This document shows positions 53,639 to 62,009 of a DNA stretch of 64,000 nt, one piece after another. The notes beneath the pieces were generated by a model, which did not search any database, was not told where the DNA came from, and worked only from the letters and a program-made list of their open reading frames with translations. Source of the DNA: Micrococcaceae bacterium Sec5.8 (GTDB lineage Bacteria; Actinomycetota; Actinomycetes; Actinomycetales; Micrococcaceae). Where the stretch lies: positions 1,178,001-1,242,000 of the forward strand of contig CP143429.1 in NCBI GenBank assembly GCA_039636775.1, read 5' to 3'. Positions within the stretch are counted from its first letter, which is position 1. Every line of letters starts with the position of its first letter. The position numbers were made by a program, and so were the translations under genes.

Positions 53639-54970
53639 ATGAGCCCCGTCCTCCTCTTTATCCTCGGTGTCGTCTTTGTGGCGATCGGCATTGCCGTGTC
53701 CATTGCCCTGCACGAGGTGGGCCACCTGCTGCCCGCCAAATGGTTCAAGGTCCGCGTCACCAAGTACATGATCGGCTTCGGCCCCACCCTCTGGTCCCGC
53801 AAGAAGCGCGAAACCGAGTACGGCTTCAAGGCCATTCCGCTGGGCGGATTTGTCTCCATGATCGGCATGTACCCGCCGAATAAGGCGGACGGCACAGTCC
53901 GTCCCTCCAGCACCGGCATGTTTCAATCACTCGCCTCCGACGCCCGCTCCCTGGCCCACGAGGAAGTGGGCCCCGCGGACGGAAACCGCGTTTTCTACAA
54001 GCTTCCGGTGTGGAAGAAAATCATCATCATGCTCGGCGGGCCGGCCATGAACATGCTGATCGGGCTGGCGCTGACGGCCGTGCTGCTGATGGGCTTCGGC
54101 ATCGCCACCCAGACCACCACCATCGCTGATGTCTCCAAATGCCAGGTCAACGCCGGCGAAACCGTGGACCCGGATTCGGCCGACTGCAAGCTCACCCCGG
54201 CGGCCGCCGCAGGCCTTAAACCCAACGACGCGATTACCTCCTTCGACGGAAAACCCGTCACCAGCTGGGACGAACTGACCGGCTGGATCCGCGCGTCCGC
54301 GGACAGGCAGGTCGCCATCACCGTGGAACGCGACGGCGTCCCGGTCACCACGTCGGTCACGCCGGTCCTTTCCTCCCGTCCCGTTGTAGGCGACGACGGC
54401 CGGCAGGCCAAATCGGCCGACGGCACCCTGCAGTACCAGGACGTCGGTTTTCTCGGCATCGGGGCGCAGACGGCGCTCGTCCCGCAGCCGGCGTCGACGG
54501 TTCTGCCGATGGCGGGCGAGAACATCAAGCAGATCGCCGGCGTGGTGGTCAATCTTCCGGCCCGCGTGGCCGGCGTCGCCAAGGCAGCGTTCAGCGAAGA
54601 GCCCCGCGACCCCAACGGACCCATCAGCGTGGTCGGAGTGGGGCGGGTTGCCGGCGAGGTCGCCGCGATGGAGCAGGTGCCGATGCAATCCCGGATCGCC
54701 ACCCTGGTGGGGCTGCTGGCCGGCCTCAACTTCGCCCTGGCCGTCTTCAACCTCATTCCGCTGCTGCCGCTCGACGGCGGCCACGTGGCCGGTGCGCTGT
54801 ACGAAGGGGCCCGGCGCAGGATCGCCAAGCTCTTTGGCCGGCCCGACCCGGGCGCCTTCGACATCGCCAAGCTGCTGCCGGTCACCTACGTCGTGGCCGT
54901 GCTGCTGATGGGCATGGGGGCGCTGCTGATCTACGCGGACATCGTCAAACCCGTCAACCTGTTCGGCTGA
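53639..54970 (+). CDS. rseP: Site-2 protease, RseP/M50 family
   Basis: 443-residue intramembrane metalloprotease. Zinc motif H25-E26-V-G-H29 in TM1, PDZ domain in the middle (KPNDAITSFDGKPVTSWDELTGWIRASADRQVAITVERDGV), and the C-terminal LPLDGGHVAGALYEG that completes the metal site. Cleaves membrane-anchored anti-sigma factors or signal-peptide remnants. Has four or so TM helices. 18 nt after dxr, as in many actinobacteria. ATG at 53639. Confidence 0.95.
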   Translation: MSPVLLFILGVVFVAIGIAVSIALHEVGHLLPAKWFKVRVTKYMIGFGPTLWSRKKRETEYGFKAIPLGGFVSMIGMYPPNKADGTVRPSSTGMFQSLASDARSLAHEEVGPADGNRVFYKLPVWKKIIIMLGGPAMNMLIGLALTAVLLMGFGIATQTTTIADVSKCQVNAGETVDPDSADCKLTPAAAAGLKPNDAITSFDGKPVTSWDELTGWIRASADRQVAITVERDGVPVTTSVTPVLSSRPVVGDDGRQAKSADGTLQYQDVGFLGIGAQTALVPQPASTVLPMAGENIKQIAGVVVNLPARVAGVAKAAFSEEPRDPNGPISVVGVGRVAGEVAAMEQVPMQSRIATLVGLLAGLNFALAVFNLIPLLPLDGGHVAGALYEGARRRIAKLFGRPDPGAFDIAKLLPVTYVVAVLLMGMGALLIYADIVKPVNLFG

Positions 54971-55077
54971 CCCGGGCCTCCTCCGGCCGCGGTGAGCCAG
55001 GCCAAACCCGCAACCGCTCCGGGCTGATGTTTCTTTATCAGCCTATTACGGATGATTTACAGTAATCAGTTGAATAT

Positions 55078-55099
55078 GGTTGATTTGGTAGGATCAACC
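55078..55099. promoter_or_regulatory. Inverted repeat in the SatD-like promoter
   Basis: GGTTGAT (55078-55084) and ATCAACC (55093-55099), 8-nt spacer. It covers the -35 box and the -35/-10 spacer, so a bound protein would block RNA polymerase. Confidence 0.65.
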
Positions 55100-55108
55100 C
55101 CTTAGGCT
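55080..55108 (+). promoter_or_regulatory. Promoter of the SatD-like gene, leaderless
   Basis: TTGATT (55080-55085), 17-nt spacer, TAGGCT (55103-55108), then 6 nt to the ATG at 55115. Lies in an unusually AT-rich stretch (about 55028-55095). Confidence 0.65.
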
Positions 55109-55114
55109 GTGCTC

Positions 55115-55906
55115 ATGTACGTGATGACCATCGACCAGCGCGGCAGCAGCGCCGACATCGACCGGGTCCCCGGCCTCCTCGCTGAACTGGCCGGGCTCTC
55201 CACCGCCGGATATTTTGAGCGTTCCGTCGGGGATGAAGTCCAAGGGGTCGTGGAGCGCCCTGAAGAGGTGGTGGATATCGCCCTGCATGCCCTGCGCAGC
55301 GGCCGCTGGTACGTAGGCATCGGCGTCGGGAGGGTGGACCGGCCGCTGCCGGCCAGCCCGCGCGAAGGATCCGGGCCCGCCTTTGTGGCAGCCAGGGCGG
55401 CGGTCGAAAAGGCCAAGGCCGGTGCGGCCCACGTGCCGATCGCCGTCATCTCCGGCGGACTTCGACGGGCAGACGCAGCACCGTCACCGGCGGGGTCTGC
55501 CGGCGCCCGTGCCTGCGCCAACGCGGAGGCGGTACTGCGCCTGATCGGACGGCTGGTCCAGGACCGCACCGCTGCCCAGTGGAAGGTAGTTGAGGTGCTG
55601 CGCTCGGTGCAGCACGGACACACCGGTACACACGGAACGCAGAAGATCGCCGCCCGGGAACTGGGAATCACCGAACAATCGGTGAGCCGTGCGCTGCTGC
55701 GCTCCGGTTGGCAGGAAGAATGGGCAGCGAGGCCCGCAGCCCAGATGCTGCTGGCCCTCGCCCACGACATCATCACCGGCCACGACGGCGGTCCCGGCCC
55801 CTTCCCGGACGGCGCCACGGCCGGGTCCGCGGATGGCGCCACCCACCCTGGCCCGACCCGGCCCGCAGACCCGCGCACCCCGGACAGCAAGGAAGGAGAG
55901 CAGTGA
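55115..55906 (+). CDS. SatD-like protein with C-terminal HTH
   Basis: 263 residues. N-terminal ~120 residues look like a SatD-type degenerate cyclase/GGDEF-like fold: MYVMTIDQRGSSADIDRVPGLLAEL, then the loop FERSVGDEVQGV (compare GDEFQ) and WYVGIGVG, with GPAFVAARAAVEKAK. After a low-complexity stretch, a helix-turn-helix: GTQKIAARELGITEQSVSRALLRSGWQEEW. The C-terminal ~40 residues are Pro/Gly-rich. Might bind a nucleotide and DNA; no enzyme activity can be claimed because GGDEF/cyclase metal residues are not fully identifiable. Start ATG at 55115 is likely leaderless. Overlaps the next GTG by 4 nt. Confidence 0.65.
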   Translation: MYVMTIDQRGSSADIDRVPGLLAELAGLSTAGYFERSVGDEVQGVVERPEEVVDIALHALRSGRWYVGIGVGRVDRPLPASPREGSGPAFVAARAAVEKAKAGAAHVPIAVISGGLRRADAAPSPAGSAGARACANAEAVLRLIGRLVQDRTAAQWKVVEVLRSVQHGHTGTHGTQKIAARELGITEQSVSRALLRSGWQEEWAARPAAQMLLALAHDIITGHDGGPGPFPDGATAGSADGATHPGPTRPADPRTPDSKEGEQ

Positions 55907-56406
55907 ACGCCCTCTGGATCACCCTCGCCCTACTCATCGCAGCGTTTGCCGGCTGGCCCGTCACCGCTCTGGTCTTCCGGCTCGCCAGGACCATCGATGA
56001 CCGGCAGGACGCAGGGGCAGGCGCTGTTGACCCCGCGAACGACCCTGCGGCGGATGTCACCGTTGATTCTCCGGCCACCCAGGGACCGGCTGCGACCCCC
56101 GCCCCTGCCGGCTCGTCCACCCCGGCATCCCCGGCGGCGGGCTCCGCCACCCTTCCGGTCAGCAGCGTCCGGATCCTGCGCGGCGGGGCGATCATCGGCA
56201 TCCTTGAGCGGCTCGCGGTCTGCCTGGCCATCCTCGCCAGCCAGCCGATCGCCATTGCCTACGTGGTGGCGATCAAGGGGCTTGGCCGCTTTGCCGAGCT
56301 GAAGGAGACGCCGGTGGCCGCGGAACGGTTCATCATCGGTACCCTCACCTCGATGCTGTGGGCGGCCGGCATCGCGGCCCTGGCGAGGGCGACGGTCCTC
56401 GGCTGA
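55903..56406 (+). CDS. Membrane protein paired with the SatD-like gene (DUF3307 C-terminus-like)
   Basis: 167 residues: one N-terminal TM helix (NALWITLALLIAAFAGWPVTALVF), an ~60-residue Ala/Pro/Ser/Thr-rich linker, and a C-terminal two-TM segment IIGILERLAVCLAILASQPIAIAYVVAIKGLGRF...ERFIIGTLTSMLWAAGIAAL. From memory this C-terminal pattern resembles the end of DUF3307 proteins, which often neighbour satD genes; a profile search would be needed. GTG at 55903 with GGAAGGAG upstream, overlapping the SatD-like stop (GTGA). Confidence 0.65.
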   Translation: MNALWITLALLIAAFAGWPVTALVFRLARTIDDRQDAGAGAVDPANDPAADVTVDSPATQGPAATPAPAGSSTPASPAAGSATLPVSSVRILRGGAIIGILERLAVCLAILASQPIAIAYVVAIKGLGRFAELKETPVAAERFIIGTLTSMLWAAGIAALARATVLG

Positions 56407-56522
56407 TGCCGCCGGAACCACCGCTGCTGTCCCGGCCCGCCCGCCGGCGCTGTGCCCGCCCGCCAGTCTGCCGGACCGACGCCTGGACCGACGCCCGGAT
56501 GGGTGCCTGGCCGGCGGAGCGA

Positions 56523-56528
56523 TAGTGT
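56523..56528 (+). promoter_or_regulatory. -10 box, leaderless YciI-like gene
   Basis: TAGTGT ends 6 nt before the ATG at 56535; no ribosome site. Confidence 0.5.
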
Positions 56529-56534
56529 ATCTGT

Positions 56535-56828
56535 ATGACTGTTTTTGCTGTTGAGTACGTATACGATGCCGAATCCTCTGAAGCCCGCGACGCCGCCCGC
56601 CCGGCGCACCGCGAATGGACCGCAGGACTTGCCGGGGAGGGAACGCTGCTCGCCAGCGGGCCCTACGGGGACGGTGCCGGCGCACTGTTGATTTTCAAGG
56701 CCGCCGACGAGCGGGCACTCAATGCGGTCCTCAAGCAGGATCCCTTCGCTGCCGCCGGCGCCGTCTCCGGCACCCGCACCACGGCCTGGGCGCCTGTCAC
56801 CGGCCTCCTGGCCGGCCACGCGGCCTAG
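56535..56828 (+). CDS. YciI-family protein
   Basis: 97-residue protein with the YciI-like (ferredoxin-fold) signature: MTVFAVEYVYDAE...RPAHREWTAGLAGEGTLLASGPYGDGAGALLIFKAADERALNAVLKQDPFAAAGAV. The conserved His (H28) and Asp (in D-P-F) of the family are kept. Function of the family is poorly defined; some members are lactone isomerases or dehydrochlorinases. Probably leaderless. 39 nt before ispG. Confidence 0.85.
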   Translation: MTVFAVEYVYDAESSEARDAARPAHREWTAGLAGEGTLLASGPYGDGAGALLIFKAADERALNAVLKQDPFAAAGAVSGTRTTAWAPVTGLLAGHAA

Positions 56829-56867
56829 CCACCCCCCGCAAGACCTACTTCAACACAAGGAGTCCAT

Positions 56868-58034
56868 GTGACCTCGGTCAGCTTGGGAATGCCGTCAGCA
56901 CCACCCCCCGTCCTTGCCCCGCGCCGCAAGACCCGCCAGATCAAGGTGGGATCGGTCGGTGTCGGCTCTGATTCGCCGATCAGCGTGCAGTCGATGACCA
57001 CGACCCCCACCACGGACATCAATGCCACCCTCCAGCAGATCGCCGAACTCACGGCTTCCGGCTGCGACATTGTGCGGGTTGCATGCCCGTCCGCGGACGA
57101 TGCCGAGGCCCTGCCGATCATCGCGCGCAAGTCCCAGATCCCCGTCATCGCGGACATCCACTTCCAGCCGAAGTACGTCTTCGCGGCAATCGAAGCAGGG
57201 TGCGCCGCCGTCAGGGTGAACCCCGGAAACATCCGCAAGTTCGATGACCAGGTCAAGGAAATCGCACGCGCCGCCAAGGACCACGGCACCTCGATCCGGA
57301 TTGGCATCAACGCCGGTTCCCTGGAACCGGGCATCCTGAAGAAATACGGCAAAGCCACGCCGGAGGCCCTCGTGGAATCCGCTGTCTGGGAGGCTTCACT
57401 CTTCGAAGAGCACGGCTTCCATGACTTCAAGATCTCGGTCAAGCACAACGACCCGGTCATCATGGTCGCTGCCTACGAGATGCTGGCTGAGCAGGGAGAC
57501 TGGCCGCTGCACCTCGGCGTTACGGAGGCGGGCCCTGCGTTCCAGGGCACTATCAAGTCAGCTACGGCCTTTGGTGCCCTGCTGTCCCGCGGCATCGGTG
57601 ACACCATCCGGGTTTCCCTCTCCGCGCCGCCGGTCGAGGAAATCAAGGTCGGCAACCAGATCCTGCAGTCGCTGAACCTCCGCCCGCGGAAGCTCGAAAT
57701 CGTTTCCTGCCCGTCCTGCGGCCGCGCCCAGGTGGACGTGTATACGCTGGCCGAGCAGGTCACCGCCGGGCTCGAGGGCATGGAGATCCCGCTGCGCGTG
57801 GCCGTGATGGGCTGCGTCGTCAACGGACCCGGCGAAGCGCGCGAAGCCGACCTTGGAGTCGCCTCGGGCAACGGCAAGGGCCAGATCTTTGTGCGGGGCG
57901 AGGTCATCAAGACTGTTCCCGAGGACCAGATTGTTGAGACACTGATCGAAGAAGCCATGCGTATCGCCGAAGAGATGGGGGAGGCCGATGGCGAAGATGC
58001 TGTCAAGGGTAGCCCCGTGGTTAGCGTCTCGTAA
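56868..58034 (+). CDS. ispG: 4-hydroxy-3-methylbut-2-enyl-diphosphate synthase
   Basis: 388 residues; penultimate [4Fe-4S] enzyme of the MEP pathway, turning MEcPP into HMBPP. Seen: [44 protein letters not shown], and the cluster cysteines in [11 protein letters not shown] and [13 protein letters not shown] at 56868 has AAGGAG upstream; an ATGTGA start-stop overlaps it. The 3' end overlaps the next GNAT gene by 47 nt. Same pathway as dxr 3.2 kb upstream. Confidence 0.96.
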   Translation: MTSVSLGMPSAPPPVLAPRRKTRQIKVGSVGVGSDSPISVQSMTTTPTTDINATLQQIAELTASGCDIVRVACPSADDAEALPIIARKSQIPVIADIHFQPKYVFAAIEAGCAAVRVNPGNIRKFDDQVKEIARAAKDHGTSIRIGINAGSLEPGILKKYGKATPEALVESAVWEASLFEEHGFHDFKISVKHNDPVIMVAAYEMLAEQGDWPLHLGVTEAGPAFQGTIKSATAFGALLSRGIGDTIRVSLSAPPVEEIKVGNQILQSLNLRPRKLEIVSCPSCGRAQVDVYTLAEQVTAGLEGMEIPLRVAVMGCVVNGPGEAREADLGVASGNGKGQIFVRGEVIKTVPEDQIVETLIEEAMRIAEEMGEADGEDAVKGSPVVSVS

Positions 58035-58890
58035 GGACGGCGCCGGCGCCGGTGCCGGCGTCGCTGTCCGGTCCCTCACGGGCTCGGACACTCCCCAGCT
58101 CCTTGACCTGGCGCGGCAGGATGCCGTGGCCAATGTCTTCATCCTCTCCCACCTGGCGACCGCCGGTTCGGCAGCACCCACCCCGGGCGGTGCCAGCATT
58201 CTCGGCGTGTTCGACGGCGGCACCCTCCTCGGTGCCTGCTGGGCCGGGGCCAACCTGGTACCGGTGCAGCTGGACCCCGGGCTTGCCGCTGCCGTGGCGG
58301 CGGCAGCCCACCGCTCGGGCCGCCGGTACGCCTCAATCTTCGGCCCCGCCGAGACCGTCCTGGCACTGTATGCCGGGCTGGAACTGTTCGGCCAGACGGC
58401 GCACGAGATCCGCGACGACCAGCCGCTGATGACCATTGCCGGGCCGCCCGCCGTGACTCCAAACCCGAAGCTGGGCTTTGGTCAATTGGCGGATTTCGAC
58501 CGGATCCTTCCTGCCTGCGCAGCGATGTTCGAGGAGGAAGTGGGCTACTCGCCCTACCTTGGCGGACGCGAATACTACAGCCGCAGGGTCAAAGGCCTGA
58601 TCCGCGAAGGGCATTCCATGGTGCACCTGAACCCGGGGCGCCAGGTGGTTTTCAAGGCCGAGCTGGGCGCAGTCACCGAGGAAGTGACCCAGATCCAGGG
58701 CGTCTGGATGGATCCGGAGTTCCGGGGCCAGGGCCTGAGCGCGGGTTACATGGCTGCCGCCGTCGAACTCGCCCGGACCATCGCCCCGGTCACCAGCCTG
58801 TACGTCAACAATTTCAACGCCCGGGCGCGTGCCACGTACGAGCGGGTGGGTTTCCGCCAGGTGGGCACGTTCGCGACGGTGCTTTTCTGA
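57988..58890 (+). CDS. GNAT-family acetyltransferase, DUF4081 type
   Basis: 300 residues. N-terminal DUF4081-like half ([45 protein letters not shown]) and C-terminal GNAT core: [69 protein letters not shown]. This protein follows ispG in many actinobacteria; substrate unknown. ATG at 57988 with GGGGGAGG upstream, so it overlaps the ispG 3' end by 47 nt. Confidence 0.87.
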   Translation: MAKMLSRVAPWLASRKDGAGAGAGVAVRSLTGSDTPQLLDLARQDAVANVFILSHLATAGSAAPTPGGASILGVFDGGTLLGACWAGANLVPVQLDPGLAAAVAAAAHRSGRRYASIFGPAETVLALYAGLELFGQTAHEIRDDQPLMTIAGPPAVTPNPKLGFGQLADFDRILPACAAMFEEEVGYSPYLGGREYYSRRVKGLIREGHSMVHLNPGRQVVFKAELGAVTEEVTQIQGVWMDPEFRGQGLSAGYMAAAVELARTIAPVTSLYVNNFNARARATYERVGFRQVGTFATVLF

Positions 58891-59335
58891 CGTGCTTGCA
58901 CGGAAACTTCAGTACTCTCTGACCCCAGGGGTAACAAGGGCATTCGGAAATTAACTGAATGTGAACTCTTGTTTTAGTGCCCTGTGTCACGTAGGTTCGA
59001 GCTGGCAGTGCGGCACGGGCACACGTTTCCACGGTGCAGATGCCGGGATGCAGGCGCCCTCGAGGGCAACACCAAGGGCCCACCGCCGGAGATTGGCGGC
59101 ACCGGGGGCCGCAGAGCCACGTCAGAGCGGGATGACCAGCCGGGAACGGCCAGGGGCTTCCGTCGTTTATGGCGTGGCTCTTCTGCGCCCGGGCTGACGG
59201 TAGATTGGTACCTGAACGCGTGGCCGCGTACCGGGTCCACCCCTTCACCGTGGTGCCGTTGTCATCGCGCTTTGATGTGTTGTTTGTTGTTTTGCTGCTT
59301 TGCCCCGCACCTTCCCAGAAACGGATAGATACCCA
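58891..59335. other. Intergenic region before proS, 445 bp, with an AT-rich structured part
   Basis: 58911-58985 is AT-rich for this genome and holds nested inverted repeats: AGGGCA (58937-58942) with TGCCCT (58978-58983), CATTC (58941-58945) with GAATG (58957-58961), and alternative ACAAG/CTTGT pairing. TAGATT near 59202 could be the proS -10. Open frames here have no ribosome site or recognisable sequence. Confidence 0.4.
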
Positions 59336-61147
59336 GTGGTCCTTCGACTCTCCAAGCTGTTCCTGCGCACCCTGCGTGAAGATCCCGCCGATGCCGAAGT
59401 GGCCAGCCACCGCCTGCTGGTCCGTGCCGGGTACATCCGCCGGGCCGCGCCGGGCATCTACACGTGGCTTCCCCTGGGATTGAGCGTGCTGCGCCGCGTG
59501 GAAAAGATCATCCGCGAAGAAATGACTGCCATCGGAGCCCAGGAAGTGCACTTCCCGGCGCTGCTGCCGAAGGAACCCTACGAGGCCACCAACCGCTGGA
59601 CCGAGTACGGTGACGGCATCTTTCGGCTCAAGGACCGCAAAGGCAACGACTACCTGCTGGCCCCCACGCACGAGGAAATGTTCACCCTCCTGGTCAAGGA
59701 CCTGTACTCCTCGTACAAGGACCTGCCGCTGAGCATCTACCAAATCCAGAACAAATACCGCGATGAGGCACGCCCGCGGGCCGGCCTGCTGCGCGGCCGC
59801 GAATTCATCATGAAGGACTCGTATTCCTTCGACGTCGATGACGCCGGACTCGATGACAGCTACGCCGCGCACCGCGGGGCCTACCTGAAGATCTTCGAGC
59901 GCCTCGGGCTGGAGGTCATTCCGGTGGCAGCCACCGCCGGCGCCATGGGCGGGTCCAGGAGCGAGGAATTCCTGCACCCGACCGAGATCGGCGAGGACAC
60001 TTTCGTCCGCTCCGCCGGTGGCTACGCAGCCAACGTCGAGGCCGTCACCACCGTGGTTCCGGCGGACATCGACTTTTCCAACGCCCCCGCCGCGGACGTC
60101 CGGGACACCCCGGACACCCCCACGATCGACACCCTCGTCGACGCGGCCAACGCTTTGGTACCCCGCAGTGCGGCCGACGGCGGCGCCTGGACGGCCGCCG
60201 ACACGCTCAAGAACGTCGTGCTTGCCGTCACCCTGCCCACCGGCGAACGCCAGATCGTCGTCATTGGCGTGCCGGGTGACCGGGGCGTCGACCTCAAGCG
60301 CGTCGAAGCCAACATCGGCTCCTTCCTGCCGATCGGCGGCGAAATCACCCTTGAGGCCGCCAACGAGGACGACCTCAAAAAGCATCCCCTCATCGTCAAG
60401 GGCTACCTCGGCCCCGGCCTGACTCTGGACGCGCCCCTGCTGGGCGCCGAGGGCAGCGCCAAACTGCTCTACCTGGTGGATCCCCGCGTCGTCAGCGGCT
60501 CGGCCTGGGTCACCGGCGCGAACGAGGCCGGCAAGCACGTCTTTGGACTGGTGGCCGGCCGGGACTTCGGCTGGGACGGCGTCATCGAGGCCACCGAGGT
60601 GCGCGCCGGCGACGAAGCCCCGGACGGCTCCGGACCGCTGGAGACCGCCCGCGGCATTGAAATGGGCCACATCTTCCAGCTCGGGCGCAAGTACGCCGCA
60701 GCCATGGATCTGAAAGTCCTGGACCAGAACGGCAAGCAGGTCGTGGTCACCATGGGATCCTACGGCGTCGGCGTCACCCGCGCCGTCGCTGCCCTGGCCG
60801 AATCCAACCACGACGACAAGGGCCTGATCTGGCCGCGCGCCGTCGCCCCGGCCGACGTCCACGTGGTGGCTGTCGGCCGCGGCGAGGAAATCTTCGCCGC
60901 TGCGGAGAAGCTGGCCCTCGACCTGGAGGCCGCCGGCCTTGAGGTCATCTATGACGACCGTCCCAAGGTGTCGCCGGGCGTGAAATTCGGCGATGCCGAA
61001 CTCGTCGGCGTCCCAACCATCCTCGCCGTCGGGCGCGGTCTGGTGGATGGCGTCGTCGAGATCAAGGACCGCCGCAGCGGCAACGCCGAAAACATCGCCG
61101 TCGAGGCGGCCGTGGCCTACGTGGTCGACGCCGTCCGTAACAGCTAA
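59336..61147 (+). CDS. proS: Prolyl-tRNA synthetase (bacterial type with INS domain)
   Basis: 603-residue class II synthetase charging tRNA-Pro. Seen: [75 protein letters not shown], motif 2 [33 protein letters not shown], the long editing insert (~225-395), motif 3 [16 protein letters not shown], and the anticodon domain. Full length. GTG at 59336 (VVLRLS) is used; a TTG 12 codons earlier is an unlikely alternative. The synthetase is the far end of the dxr-proS stretch. Confidence 0.96.
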   Translation: MVLRLSKLFLRTLREDPADAEVASHRLLVRAGYIRRAAPGIYTWLPLGLSVLRRVEKIIREEMTAIGAQEVHFPALLPKEPYEATNRWTEYGDGIFRLKDRKGNDYLLAPTHEEMFTLLVKDLYSSYKDLPLSIYQIQNKYRDEARPRAGLLRGREFIMKDSYSFDVDDAGLDDSYAAHRGAYLKIFERLGLEVIPVAATAGAMGGSRSEEFLHPTEIGEDTFVRSAGGYAANVEAVTTVVPADIDFSNAPAADVRDTPDTPTIDTLVDAANALVPRSAADGGAWTAADTLKNVVLAVTLPTGERQIVVIGVPGDRGVDLKRVEANIGSFLPIGGEITLEAANEDDLKKHPLIVKGYLGPGLTLDAPLLGAEGSAKLLYLVDPRVVSGSAWVTGANEAGKHVFGLVAGRDFGWDGVIEATEVRAGDEAPDGSGPLETARGIEMGHIFQLGRKYAAAMDLKVLDQNGKQVVVTMGSYGVGVTRAVAALAESNHDDKGLIWPRAVAPADVHVVAVGRGEEIFAAAEKLALDLEAAGLEVIYDDRPKVSPGVKFGDAELVGVPTILAVGRGLVDGVVEIKDRRSGNAENIAVEAAVAYVVDAVRNS

Positions 61148-61165
61148 CGCACGGCACCGGCAGGC

Positions 61166-61960
61166 GTGGTTTCCGGACTCGAGTCGATTGAACTCACTAC
61201 CCTCATCCTGATCGTGGTGGCCGGTTTCGCCGCCGGCTGGGTCGACGCGGTGGTTGGCGGCGGAGGATTGATCCAGCTCCCGGCCATGTTGCTGGTGCCG
61301 GGCATCAGCCCGGTACAGGCTCTGGCGACGAACAAGATGGGTTCAATTTTCGGAACCACCACCAGTGCCGTCACGTACTACCGACGGGTCCGGCCGGACC
61401 TGCGCACGGCCTTGCCCATGGCGGCCGTGGCCATGGGCGGCAGTTTCGGCGGGGCCGTGCTGGCAGCGAATTTACCGGCCAGCGTGTTTAAACCCATCAT
61501 TGTTGCCGCGCTCATCGCCGTCGCCCTGTTTACCGCGTTCCGTCCCAGCGTGGGGGAGCTGACCCGGCTCCGGCATAGCGGCCACCGCCACTACGTGCTG
61601 GCATGCCTCATCGGCGGGGTTATCGGCTTTTATGATGGCTTGATTGGACCGGGCACCGGCTCGTTCCTGATCATCGCACTGGTTTCGGCCATGGGGTACG
61701 CCTTCCTCGAAGCGAGCGCCAAAGCCAAGATCGTCAACATGGCCACCAACGCAGGGGCTCTCTTATTCTTCGTGCCGCACGGCGCCGTGCTGTGGGGTCT
61801 GGGGCTGGTTCTGGGCCTGGCCAACATGGCCGGCGGCTACCTCGGCGCCCGGACAGCCGTCAAGCAGGGCAACAAATTCATCCGCGTCGTTTTCCTTGCC
61901 GTGGTGGGTGCCCTCATCATCAAGCTCGGCTCCGACATCTGGCAGGACAGCCTCGCGTAG
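61166..61960 (+). CDS. TauE/SafE-family permease (TSUP)
   Basis: 264 residues, seven to eight TM helices. Seen: FAAGWVDAVVGGGGLIQLPAMLLVPGISPVQALATNKMGSIFGTTTSAVTYYRR (the TSUP family's first repeat) and GFYDGLIGPGTGSFLIIAL (second repeat). Probable exporter of sulfite, sulfonates or other small organic acids; substrate unknown. GTG at 61166, 18 nt after proS, with only a weak ribosome site. Confidence 0.83.
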   Translation: MVSGLESIELTTLILIVVAGFAAGWVDAVVGGGGLIQLPAMLLVPGISPVQALATNKMGSIFGTTTSAVTYYRRVRPDLRTALPMAAVAMGGSFGGAVLAANLPASVFKPIIVAALIAVALFTAFRPSVGELTRLRHSGHRHYVLACLIGGVIGFYDGLIGPGTGSFLIIALVSAMGYAFLEASAKAKIVNMATNAGALLFFVPHGAVLWGLGLVLGLANMAGGYLGARTAVKQGNKFIRVVFLAVVGALIIKLGSDIWQDSLA

Positions 61961-61997
61961 CACCTGCCGGGGGCTGCCGGTGGCTCTGCAGCGGGCG

Positions 61998-62003
61998 TAG
62001 CAT
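61998..62003 (+). promoter_or_regulatory. -10 box, leaderless PLP decarboxylase gene
   Basis: TAGCAT ends 6 nt before the ATG at 62010; no ribosome site. Confidence 0.5.
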
Positions 62004-62009
62004 GCAGCT

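Noticed and set aside
58961..59328. Two small open frames between the GNAT gene and proS
   Set aside because: No ribosome site, no leaderless -10 at 6 nt, and Arg/Pro-rich composition typical of non-coding GC-rich DNA.
58814..60862. 682-codon open frame antisense to proS
   Set aside because: Antisense shadow of proS; no recognisable motif or ribosome site.
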